Positions 10,418 through 21,003 of a stretch of DNA of 64,000 nt are shown here, piece by piece. How positions within the stretch are numbered: position 1 is the first letter of the stretch; every line of letters begins with the position of its first letter. Source of the stretch: Paracyclopina nana (Eukaryota; Arthropoda; Copepoda; Cyclopoida; Cyclopettidae); assembly GCA_019096065.1 (NCBI GenBank), contig JAGUCH010000007.1, positions 2,254,501-2,318,500 on the forward strand, in the 5' to 3' direction. The position numbers and the translations under genes are program-made. The notes under the pieces were generated by a model. It saw only the letters and a program-made list of their open reading frames with translations. It did no database searches and had not been told where the DNA came from.

Positions 10418-11811
10418 TTAATTTTGAGAGAATCCCAATAGTAGTCCTCCATATAAATTTGGTATGCTGCCTAACCAGCTTAGCACAGTGCTGTTGCTTA
10501 AGGGATCTTGGAAGGGGCAACTCAAGGTTTCTTCATTGGCAAAACTTTGCCTGGTCTCCTTATACCAAGCAGCCATGCCCAAGAAAATCAATATGTGCCA
10601 AACCTTGGGAGAAAATGATAATCTGGCATCTTTTATGAGTGATTTTATTGCTTACCTGGTGAGAGGCCCCCAAGATATCCACAGAGCCAGCTTTGCACAG
10701 TTTTTCAGGAAATCTGGTCACATAGAAGACCAGTCCACCCAGTCCAGCCACAAATGGCACAATGATTTGCTGCAACTTGTCTTGCACTGGCATTGAGTGG
10801 AATCCCCCTTCCAAGTAGATCCAATGAGCAATTGGAATCACAGAGTAGCCAGCCATTCCTATGAAAATGTCGAGAGGAATGCGACAGTCCACTTTCTTCA
10901 CCAGGCAATTCACAAGGACAACCCAAATAAAAAGGGTCACCACCACTGACAAATGGAGCCTTTTCCAAAACTGCATGAAAATATTAGGTTATTGCAAAGC
11001 ATAATTACAATGTGCTTGCGATGTCTCACCGTAAAGCAGGAAAAGGTGCTACAGATAAATGACACATAGGTGCCAAAGAGAGCAAAGAGAATTCCAAAAT
11101 GATCCGTGTAACGCCATTTTTTATGAGCTGTCTCCGAGTGACAGGAAAAAGTATGGAACAGCGTGGACGATAACATGCAAACCTGCAAATAAGCGTATGA
11201 TTATAGTAGTTATTGCCTTTTCCCAATCAAAGCGTGATTCTTGCTAAAATACAGACTTGCACATTTTTAGCTAACTTGGCACAATAAATGCATTTTCATG
11301 CACTTAGCCATTCGAAAGGTAATTATAGCATAGATAAAAGGCTGATTCATAAAGCTAAGGCTATTAGCCATTTTTGATTAAATAGTGTTGCTAGATTGAT
11401 GATGCTCTCTGCTTTCCTTTCCAATATTAGGAAGGAAACGCCAACAACGGCACCAAATATCATAGAATACGATGGAACTTTAAATCATACCATGTAAGAC
11501 ACAAGTTGGACAATGAGTGGAATCAGCTCCAGAAAAGACTGTATTTCCCTGGGAGGATTCCAGAGGATCAGAGCAAGGCAATAGACAAAAATGAGGAACC
11601 CAATGAAATGAGACCAAATGTTGACAGTCTCATTGTGAATTGAGAACCAGCTGAAAAAAGAGAGAACATTTTGTTTCAAGTAATATAACGGGCTATTTGG
11701 TTGATAAGCATACCTTGTGATACAGGCTTTGTAGGACAACTTTTGTCTGTATCCAGATGTGATGGAGTCCTCCCTCATGTATTGAGGGGCTTGGGTATCT
11801 TTTAGTAGCAT
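10418..11811 (-). CDS. PAQR3: Progestin and adipoQ receptor family member 3-like (seven-helix PAQR)
   Basis: PAQR proteins are seven-helix membrane proteins; vertebrate PAQR3 (RKTG) sits in the Golgi and tethers RAF kinase (family knowledge). Five exons, minus strand: 11811-11714, 11650-11491, 11182-11030, 10970-10656 and 10603-10418, total 912 nt, 303 residues, close to human PAQR3 (311). Diagnostic stretches are ITSGYRQKLSYKACITSWFS, the PAQR signature HNETVNIWSHFIGF, SSTLFHTFSCHSE, GYSVIPIAHWIYL and LGASHQVWHIL. The His/Asp-type metal-site motifs of the family are present. The first in-frame ATG (11811) gives a short N-terminus. The tail after the last helix, to NLYGGLLLGFSQN, is divergent. 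PAQR3 is the best match from memory; another PAQR subtype is possible. Confidence 0.85.
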
Positions 11812-13890
11812 ACTTGCAGTATTTGAGCCATTTCCCAGCAGAGAAAGACTCAACCCAAGATACTGTAACTCCTGGCTAACCTTCGCTGTTAAACCTACTA
11901 AAGTGAGAAGACAAGAGCGCGCGCGCGCGCTTTTTCAACTTGGTAACCAAGCTAGCAGTCTACTTTACTTTACTACATGTAGCAATGCAAAAGGAGGGAG
12001 CTTTCTATGCTACAGAAAATACAGTGCATGCAATTATGGTGTGTCAAAAAGCCACTAAAACATTAATAAGACCACCGACCAATGACATTACAATTGATTG
12101 CAATAATTAATGCATCACATGTCAATCATGCAGAATAAAATTGCAAGGTTTTTTACGCCACTTTACAAAGCTTGCCCTAGTCTGTCAAAGTGCGATATCA
12201 ACCTCAAGAGCTTCTGATATAAAAATCCGTTAAGAAAAAGAGAAAGCAGCATTTAGATAGCTGACAGTGTACAAATATCTAGGCTTTCTTCTGCGCTGCC
12301 TTCTACAGCTCTCAGCTGACATCCTTGCTTACTACTACTGCTATGAGAGTAGGCCTCCCGTTTTCTTTCAGGATTTACAGCAACAACCTATGACATCAGA
12401 AAAGCAAACAATTGACGTCATGATATGACGCTTTCTAATTTGTTGGCAAATTTCTATGTAGTATACTTTTGGTATTTTTTTTGGTGTGACACAGATGAGC
12501 CCAGGCCTGCTACTACTACTTTAGGCCTCACGTGTACTGCAGTGCAGCAGCACGTGTCGCACTGTCCACGTGCCTCACACTCCAATGCATTTCGCGTAAA
12601 AAGCACCCGAGACGCCTTTACTTCAGGGGTTGAGGGTGACGTAAAAAAGGTCGATTTTTTGAGTTGGGACAAAAGTTGCTTTTTTGCACAGTTTGATGGA
12701 CCAGTGTGCTTTATACTGAATGAAGTACGCCAAAGTTGTGCACCACCACAAAAGAGAAAGAAGAGCCTTTCTTCCGTGCATTTAATGAGTGAAAGAGCTG
12801 CCAGATACACCGACTCGAGCCTATTTTTACCCACAATATCACAGTTAACTTTATCATAATTAAGCAAAGTCAACGTTTGTAGAGTCAAGATGACGTCAAT
12901 TATTTAATAAAGTGCAAATATCTCACGGATCAAATCCAGACAGTTCTTTAATCTTTTAAATTTCTTTAGACGTTATGAAGCTACGAATTCTCTTCAATGC
13001 AGTAATTGACTTTTTTGTAGTTTTTTATCCAATTTACGGCCAATTTGCATTGGTTAACGAATTTTTCTATTTATGGATTTGGCCGGGTAGTTACAGTTGA
13101 TAAAAGCATCATTTAGCCAATTTATTTTTGAAGCCACTCAAAGCATGACAATTGTGCATGTACTTCAATACGAGACAGATTTTCCTTAATTTTTCAACAG
13201 AGACAGTGACTTCAAATAAATTATTGCTTACTAGAAAACGCATTAATCGAAATAATGATAAGAAGAAAAAAGCCAAATGGGGCTACTATTGCATCTAGAA
13301 AATATGAGTAATCTTTTCTGAGATTAATTATTTAACGGCACTGATTTAACCCAATTGTTCATATATGACATTTAGGTATCAAGTAAATGCGGAACTTGTA
13401 CAAAACATTCCTTACAACCTTCTGCTCTTGAACATATCTTATCTTGTTAAGAGAAAAAATGGGAATAGAGTAGGAATTACGATTCAAGAATAATGCGTTT
13501 GAGGGAAATTAAACAGAACTACAAGGTCACATACAATATTCAGATCTTACGTACGTGCGGCGTTCTCATTAGGTGATATGGGTTACAAAATCATCTAGTT
13601 AAGTGTTACCAATTACCAAACGCAAACGAAAAAAAAAAATAGAATAAAAAAAAAGAAAATTGATCTGCTACAGCTATGCTTAGTCAATTGTGGTTAAAAC
13701 ATATTAGGAGCTATTCATGAAGGACCTTTGTTAGAGTATGACCACTTGAAACTAGCTAAAACACAACTTGGTGAGTCTAATGCCTATTTTGAGATACTAA
13801 TTCTCTTTAGTTACGTCCGTCAGAGAATTTTCTTAACAATGCATAATCAGCTTGTGACCATAAAGAGTGAGTATACGAATCATATGGTAT
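11812..13890. other. Gene-poor 2.1 kb gap
   Basis: No supported gene. It contains a (GC)7 run at 11917-11930, several CACGTG-like words near 12530-12575, and AT-rich sequence with an A-rich patch near 13630-13655. Overlapping 144-codon open frames on both strands at 12425-12888 look accidental (see rejected items). It should carry the PAQR promoter near 11812-11900. Confidence 0.4.
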
Positions 13891-14929
13891 TTATTTGAAA
13901 TAAGTTCGCCTCAGCTCAGGCGATCCTGCAAAGAAGGATAGGCTGCTCATGGCAAAAGCCAGTACATAAAAGCAATTGGTGGCAGGTGGCGAAAAGAAGC
14001 GGTTGTTGTCCACCTTCATCATTATTACCCATCCTGTCAACGTCAGCGATGACACCAAGCAGGACAGTGCTTGTCCTGTCAGATTGATGACATTGCCTTT
14101 GTGCCTCCTTCTCAGCTCTTCATGCGAAACTGTTGCGGCCATCGACCTGTTATGCTCTCTCAAGTATCGAAACATGAAGACATAAATGATCAGTTCGGCC
14201 GCTACCATAACTTGGACCAACAAGAAGGCTACTTTCACCATCAAGAGCCCATAAGCGATAGTCTCATCCAGAATGCCTTCGTACCTCATGATGACTGTTT
14301 CCATGATGCTTGAATGGCCATTGCAGAACTGAATGGCCAAACTGGATCCGGAGTTTTCCTTTGCAATCCATAGCAGCGGGTAGAAGAATGCGATGAGAAT
14401 CCACTCGCAGGCGATCATGATTGGGCCTGTCGCTTTTTTGCGCAGATTTTGAGAGCGTGCAGAATCGCGAAGATAGATTGTGGCCGCTCTAAACAAAGCC
14501 ATGACGAAGGCTCCGCAGGTTACGCAACAGTTATGGACTGTCACGGAGAACCATAACGCAAAGCAGCCTGCGTTACCAAGGTAGTGGTGGAGCGGTGCTT
14601 CAGTCATAATTGGGAACACAATGCCAAGGGTGAACATTGAGGACAGGGTGAGCTGAATCGCCTGAAATTGCCATAAAAATCGCTGCAATTGATTAAGTTA
14701 ATTAATTTTGGCTTACTTGGTCGATGAGCGTGATGGTGTTGAGTGGTCGATTTTTTGGTGCGTATTTCAGCACAAAGTTGATGATGAGGCATTTGCTTAT
14801 GCTATTTATGGTTCCAGTCAGCAGCAATCCAAGGACGAGAAGAGTAGATTGGACTGGCTCCCATGTCAGTAGAGCCACTCTTTCATCATTGATGAGAATT
14901 AACTCGATCCAGTCACCAACCTCACCCAT
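13891..14929 (-). CDS. Atypical seven-transmembrane receptor (rhodopsin-like, orphan)
   Basis: Two exons on the minus strand, 14929-14717 and 14661-13891, total 984 nt, 327 residues. Seven hydrophobic segments are visible: about residues 23-47, 60-85, 105-130, 145-165, 200-225, 255-280 and 290-310. The first loop has KNRPLNTITLIDQ, a form I associate with divergent invertebrate rhodopsin-like receptors. A tryptophan sits in helix 4 (MIACEWILIAFF). The usual motifs are absent: the end of helix 3 reads ALFRAATIY, not DRY, and helix 7 (YVLAFAMSSLSFFAGSPELR) lacks NPxxY. It is probably a lineage-specific receptor of unknown ligand. The stop codon is embedded in a minus-strand AATAAA (13890-13895). 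Confidence 0.65.
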
Positions 14930-15170
14930 TGCTCTCCAAAGACTGATGCTTACAATTACCTGCCACGATTTGACTCGCTAAGTTAGGTTCTCTCCCAAAT
15001 CATGGCGGTCGATATTCACGCTCATATCCTACAAAAGTCGCGAAAACGAAGTTTCCGTTAATTTACTAAACTTTGAAACTATAGAATTGTATCCAAGCTT
15101 CTTTTTAGTTATATTTGCTAATTTGCATTCGGTTGCAATCATAAAAGTTGTGGCTGGCTAAAAATTTTGA

Positions 15171-15363
15171 GGTTCTAGATATTCCTCCGCGACTTCGTAG
15201 CTCTACGTAATAGGGTGAACAGTAGAGAAATTCAGAAGATCTCACTTTGTTCAATTCGCTTCATAGAAATCCCCATGAACTGAACAAAATGGGGTCAGTA
15301 GTTGATGCCTCTTCGCGTAACCCTTTAACATAGTCGAAGTCGCGGAGGGGTATATCAAGAACC
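15171..15363. mobile_element. Small inverted-repeat element (MITE-like)
   Basis: The left end GGTTCTAGATATTCCTCCGC and the reverse complement of the right end GGTTCTTGATATACCCCTCC both continue into CGCGACTTCG. This gives terminal inverted repeats of about 28 bp with a few mismatches around a 190 bp unit without a coding frame. No clear target-site duplication was found. Confidence 0.6.
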
Positions 15364-15393
15364 CTAGAAAATACTAGGCAAAATTGGCTACTC

Positions 15394-15778
15394 AGCTATT
15401 ATTCCAAAATTGGACCTAATCCATGAAAGCTCGACTTCAAAGGCAAATTTTCCATCTTTATCTGTCAATCCATTCTAATTTAGACACCTTTGATAGCCTA
15501 CTTGGGCTGGTTCTTTATGCAACCTTTTGATCGTTACCAGGTAACGGTATTTAAATACCCTTATGTAGTGGAGAGGTATTTAAACACCTGGCTTTTCACT
15601 ACATAAGGGTATTTAAACACCGTTACCAGGTAACGATAGAAAGGTTGCATAAAGAACCAGCCCAAGTCATCCTCACCAGCAGCTGAAAATTGGTCTTTAA
15701 ATCAATCTAATGAGAACTTGGCGATTTGACGGAATTTCCCGTGAGAGCGAAAACGGCTTTTTTGTCCACTGAGAGTGC
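15394..15778. mobile_element. Diverged copy of the CACAGTGG element, interrupted by a palindrome
   Basis: The sequence on both sides of the 15505-15662 palindrome is recognisably related to 61935-62151. Shared words are ATCTGTCAAT, GAAAATTGGT, AATGAGAA, CGATTTG(A/G)CGGA and GGCTTTTTTGTCCACTG. Only the right half is clear; the left boundary is uncertain. Confidence 0.5.
15505..15662. mobile_element. 158 bp near-perfect palindromic element, copy 1
   Basis: Starts GGCTGGTTCTTTATGCAACC and ends with its exact reverse complement. The arms are about 66 bp around a short loop (GAGAGGTATTTAAACACCTG). Inside each arm is a second small palindrome, CGTTACCAGGTAACG. Reading base by base, it is identical over its full length to the copy at 16169-16326. 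There is no coding capacity. It would form a long hairpin as DNA or RNA. Confidence 0.85.
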
Positions 15779-15796
15779 GTTTAATTGGTAGACTAA

Positions 15797-16037
15797 TGCT
15801 CTGTTCACCTACCAAGGAAATTTTTTCCTTCCATTAAATTGCGTTTTACTTAAGCCTCCTATTTCAGAACTGTTCATTTTTACTCACTTTTCATAACTTC
15901 AATTAGACCACTTTTCCGACTTCTTTTGGTCATATGAACCAGAAGTGTTTTGATTAATCAGAAGTACGAAAACTTAAGCATTTCGTTTAAGGCTGTCGTA
16001 AGATTTTAAGGAAACGAGGCATAGATGAACACCCTGT
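15797..16037. mobile_element. MITE-like element, family with TGTTCAYCTA ends, copy 1
   Basis: Begins TGCTCTGTTCACCTACC and ends CATAGATGAACACCCTGT, imperfect inverted ends. It is flanked by TAA on both sides, a candidate 3 bp target duplication as in PIF/Harbinger-type elements. The interior (for example GTGTTTTGATTAATCAGAAG) matches the second copy at 58551-58920 closely. No open frame. Confidence 0.7.
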
Positions 16038-16168
16038 TAATTCCTCACGAGAAAATGACTTTTCCTCCCAATAAAACCCGTATAATCTTGTTAGCTTCTC
16101 TCTAGGTGCCGTGAGTGGGTTTAGTTTACCTACGTTAAAGTAGCCACGCTATCCGCAGCCAAGAAGTT

Positions 16169-16326
16169 GGCTGGTTCTTTATGCAACCTTTTGATCGTTA
16201 CCAGGTAACGGTATTTAAATACCCTTATGTAGTGGAGAGGTATTTAAACACCTGGCTTTTCACTACATAAGGGTATTTAAACACCGTTACCAGGTAACGA
16301 TAGAAAGGTTGCATAAAGAACCAGCC
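16169..16326. mobile_element. 158 bp near-perfect palindromic element, copy 2
   Basis: Identical in sequence and length to 15505-15662 although its surroundings are different or strongly diverged. It is flanked by GTT on both sides, which may be a 3 bp target duplication. Confidence 0.85.
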
Positions 16327-16445
16327 GTTATCCGAAAAAGAAGTTGAAAATTGGTGGCAAAATGAGAATTTTACGATTCGGCGGAATTTCTGGTGCGTGT
16401 GAATAAGGCTTTATGAACCATTGTCCCACAATAGCGCGTTCTCAT
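16327..16445. mobile_element. Fragment related to the CACAGTGG element (right half)
   Basis: Shares GTTGAAAATTGGTGG, AAATGAGAATT, CGATT(C/T)GGCGGA and GTGCGYGTGAA with 62065-62151 and with 15680-15775. It directly follows palindrome copy 2. The left half is not recognisable. Confidence 0.45.
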
Positions 16446-16796
16446 TTTAGTTAAGCAAAGCTCTTTGAAGTTAAGCAAGGCTCCTTGGAAGGGAATGCCT
16501 CAGCAATTACAGAGCCAATTGGAAAATAACTTGCTAGCTACAAAAATATGGTAACGGGCTGATGACAAGCTGACTTGCCTCATAGCTATTGACTGAATTT
16601 AAAAAAAGCGAATGGAACAATCGCAATTGTAGTTATTTTTTAATTATGTAGGGCCAAAGCTTCAGATCCATTCGGAACCATAACTATTATGTGGGGGAGA
16701 ATTGCGTTGCAGATGCGAAAAGACCGCTCAAAATTGGGCTGTAATTATGTAGGCTCAATTTGACTGATCTACAAACAAGTACACTACTGATGTTGG

Positions 16797-19700
16797 TTAG
16801 TTTGGTAAGCATTCACAAATTGTACAATATTTATAACTAGCCGTTGGGCTGCAGCAATCTCCACCATCAAATGAACAGCCTGAATTGTTGTTTTCATCAT
16901 CACACAAGCTATCTCCAATCCATGCGGGATTATTGCACTCTGAAATGAAGTAACTCGGGCTTTTTTTCATCGCCAAACTCAACTACTTTCAACCTGGTGA
17001 TGGATGCCTTAAACCATCATGGAGACAAATACAGATGCTACAGTAGGCATTTTGAATTACATCAAGGCAACAGTCACCTCCGTCATAGTCACATGCCTCA
17101 ATATTGTTGTCATCGTCACACCAACCATCACCATTCAAAGCAGGAATCAGGCAAATAGTCTTCAAAAGAAAGTACTTTTTAAAAAATCAGAGTCCTTCAG
17201 CGCATTGACTAACCATCGATTGAGTTGATGTCAAGGCAAATGTGCTTGATGCAGTGAAAGTTGATGCTATGAAATAGTAAAACCACAACATGTAAAAAAT
17301 GTTACATTCTCCCGAATACGTACTATTACGAGATATTCTAATATTAGCCGCTTCTCCACAATTGCACAACTGTTTTCTGGCGAGCAATTGATCCGAAATG
17401 CAGGAAAACGTTTGCGTTTTAGGATGTTATTGATCTCCTAGGCTTTTTTTGCTGCCGGCTGGGAAGGATGTCAGTAACTGCTCGCAAAAACTTTTATGGT
17501 GTTCATCTAAGTCATCTCTCGTTTTTATAAGGAAAAAACTCGGCTAACTTTGGATTATTCCAAGCAACATTTCCCTATTGCTTTCATGCAATTTTGCTAA
17601 TAAAATTGCATCCACTAGAGGCCCTAGAAAAATTTCCTTCCTGTTATTTGGTATTAGAATACTTGAAATAGATTGACTAAAAACTCTTATAGAATGCTAC
17701 AAGCATGCATTGGATAATCTCCATTACTATAACGGCGTTCAGAGTTTGAATAATTAGAAAGCACAAATTACTTGAAGAGGTTGAGAGTGCCGTAGTTTGA
17801 TCAAAATCAGTTAAAGTTGTTGTTGAATTTTCAAGACCAAGTAAGCATAAGCAAATAGTGCAATACTGGAAATTGGCTGATATATCGCAGCAATCTCCAC
17901 CATCAAACGAGCAGCCATCATTGTTGTTTTCATCATCGCAGAGCTTGTCACCGATCCAGGAAGGATTATTGCACACTAAAGCAAGAATTGGGCTATTAAG
18001 TTCAAAAATTGTTTCGATTTTCAAAGTGAACCTGGTCCTGGGTGCTTCAAACCATCTAGATGACAAATGCATTCACTACAATATGAATTCTGTATCACCT
18101 CTAAGCAACAATCTCCTCCATCATAATCACATGCTACAATATTATTGCCATCATCGCACCAACCATCACCACTTATGATTGGAGAAAAGCAAATGGCCTA
18201 CAATTTTAAAGATCACCAGTCAAGTGACACATCAATTGAATTTGAAATTTAAATTTGAACCTCTGAAGTAGCTTTTTCTGAAACAATGGTGGTTGAGTAA
18301 AGGCTTGCATTTGTTGATGAAGAAGAAAACGCGGTTGGTGTAGACTGTTGACTAGATGCTTGTAAAGTTGTTGTAGCTGATTCACTTGAACTTGGGGTTT
18401 CATCGGTTGTTGAGGCATTGTTTGCAGGTTCAAGAGTTGTAGACCCTCCTGAAGAAAGTGGGCTTAATGCAGTTATGGTCTCCTCTACAGGCATGGTTGA
18501 ATTTGATACAGTTGAATTGGCTTCAGAGCTTTGAAAGGTGGTTGAAGTTGAGTAAGTTCTCAAAACAACAAAATTTGTAGTTGAGCTAGCTGAAGATTGA
18601 AAATTGCCAGTTGCCTCAGGTGCATCATAACTGGTTGATACAAATTCAAGGTTGCTAGTTATGGTTGTTGTATGTACATCTGATAAAGAAGATTCACTGG
18701 TTGTTTGGGATTGTTCTTGAGTTGAGTCTGATGATGTATTTGTGATAACTGCAGCTGTTGTTTGATTATTGACTTGGGAAAATGAACTGGTTAAATCTGA
18801 TGTACTGAGGAAAGAGTTATTAGCAATAAAGGTGGTAACAACAGATACTGGCATTGAGCCAATTTCTTCAGTTACTGGGGCTATTGAACTACTAGAGCCA
18901 AGCATTGGAGTTATTGAACCATTGTTGGGCAATACAGCTGAAGATGATAAACTAGTTGATTGTTTCAGTGTAGCTTGGCTTAATAAAGTTTGATAGCTTC
19001 TTTGCTCGGTTGAACTTGCCATGACATCTGTTGCTGGATAACTTGAGCTTACATTTGATTCAGTTGATGCTGATGTGCTGTAAAAACTGCTATTTTGCTC
19101 TGGGCTGGTTGCAGAAGCCATCAACTCAGTACTTGTTACCAAGTTTCCATTATTTTCTTCAGTAGTCAGTGTCATAGGACTACTTGTGGCATTTATTGCA
19201 ACTGTTGAACCATTGCCATTATTTTCTTCCGTTTCTGATTTCACTGAACTGGTGTCCTCAACCGTTAGAGTTGTAGAACCATAGCCAGGCTGAAAAGTTG
19301 AAGTAGTTGAGCTGGCGGTTGAAATCTCAGTTTCAACTAATGAACTTGAATAGCTCAAGCTAACACTTTCAGTTGACGCCGATGGGTTAATTGATGATAA
19401 GCTCAATGTATTCTGCTCAGTCAAGTCTATTGCTGCTGTTTCAGTGCTAGCAGAGAGACTAGAACTTGCAATTGCACATGTACTGCCAAGGCTAGATTTT
19501 AAAGTTATTGGCACAGATTCTGATGCTTGAAAACTTGCCTCCTCGGCAGTTTTTTGTGAATGTGTCAAAGTTGATGTCATTGCTAAAGAGCTGTATCCAG
19601 AAACTGTAGATTGTAGGTTTTGTTCCTCAGAAATAGTTGCTTCTACATTAGTTGCAGTGCTGCTAGCTCCTAAGGCTGTCATTGTTTCTGATGCATTAGT

Positions 19701-20592
19701 AAAATTATGGCTTGATGAGCTAGTGTTAGACAAGTCCATTGTCATAAAGGCACTGGAAGTAATTGCATTTGAAGTATAGCTATTTGCCATAATTGAAGAG
19801 CCATTTCCCACTTCAGTGGTACAAGCAGTTTCCAAAATGTTCTCAGTTGTAATTGAATTGATGCCCTCTTGAGTTGTTGGATAACCAGATGCAATGATTG
19901 AAGTAGTTGAATTTCTGTTTGCTGAAGTTTCCATGGAGACAACTGTGTGTGGCTTAGTAGAGCTTGATTGGTTAGTGCTAACCACTAATGTTGATGAGAA
20001 TGGAAAAGTAAATGGAAAATTTTGAGTGGATGGAGAGGTGAGATTTTCAGAGTGAGTGATTAATTGAGTAGTTGCTATATTTTTAGTAGACTCCTTTGAT
20101 TCATCTTTTGAGATAGATACCTCAGTTGTTGACTCATAGCTTGTTGCGTTTTCCGTCATTTGGCTTGAAAATATTGTGATAATACCAGTCTGATTCCAAT
20201 TGCAGCCTTTTTGCGGACAAATTTTGTATCTACCACTAATTAATGCACCTGTTGTATCAACTTTAGATGCACATATTCTCAATTTCCCCATGACAGCACA
20301 ATCAGTGTAAAACTTCCCTTCATACTCAAAAGGAAATATGCAAGTCATGCATACTGGAAAAAATCCATTTCTGAACATCTTTAGCAATATAAACATAAAA
20401 GTTATTACCATTTTCTATGTGATAAACAGTGACATTGTTGTTCACTAATGAGCTTTTCCTTGCTAAATCTCCAATGGTTGATTGCACAACATAAAGTTTT
20501 GGGTACAATAGAAGTATAGTCGACGTTATTGCTCCAAGTAACAAGACGAATCCAAGCATGATTGACAAAACTATTTTAGATGAAGCAGACAT
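16797..20592 (-). CDS. Type II membrane protein: FN2-like domain, long mucin-like Ser/Thr region, four LNR modules
   Basis: Seven exons, minus strand: 20592-20409, 20353-18261, 18197-18032, 17975-17772, 17266-17214, 17159-16994 and 16939-16797, total 3009 nt, 1002 residues. Residues 1-30 hold a short cytosolic tail and one helix (IVLSIMLGFVLLLGAITST). Residues about 60-120 resemble a fibronectin type II domain (CIFPFEYEGKFYTDC, then CASKVDTTGALISGRYKIC). Next come roughly 640 residues dominated by Ser, Thr, Ala and Asn-x-Ser/Thr, probably heavily glycosylated. The C-terminus has four Lin-12/Notch repeats of the form W(I)GD.LCDD.NN..CSFDGGDCC or GDGWCDD.NN..CDYDGGDCC, alternating in type A-B-A-B. 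The donor at 18260 (GTTCAA) is weak; if it is not used, the mucin part stops at 18249 and the LNR exons are a separate gene. I do not recognise this domain order. Confidence 0.7.
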
Positions 20593-21003
20593 GATGGCTT
20601 TTTTCCTATCAAGAAATAACTGACTCCAAGTAAGTCAAAGTTATTGATTAAAGCAATCATTTTTGGTAGATGAAGTAAGCCACAAAATTTGCAATCCTTT
20701 CTTGGTAATTGCTAGCAATATAGAGCATATGAACATAATTAACATGAAGTACGGCAATTTTTTGGAGGCCATTAGTAGAAACTTTTTTTAGTATGATCCT
20801 GTCATGAAAATGTAAACAAGTTAGTCAGCTGAGTTTGTCAATTTGATGTCAAAGTGTCTGCAATTCATATTGTAGATAAGATAAGAGAGGTTTTTTAGAT
20901 ATGTACTCTTTGTCATCAATTTGCGCTTTATAAGGCACCAGAACGGCGGGAAAAATCCAGTTCTATAGGAGGAGTTGTTGTTTGTAGACTTCTAATTAAA
21001 AAT
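20593..21003. promoter_or_regulatory. Shared 5' region of two divergent genes
   Basis: Separates the start codons of the LNR/mucin gene (minus, 20592) and the mu-crystallin-like gene (plus, 21004). AT-rich. TATAAGG at about 20929 lies some 75 bp before the plus-strand ATG and could be a TATA box. Nothing else recognisable. Confidence 0.4.

Noticed and set aside
12425..12888. Overlapping 144-residue open frames on both strands
   Set aside because: They mirror each other almost exactly, have no recognisable domain, poor Kozak context and no splice neighbours. Most likely a stop-poor stretch.
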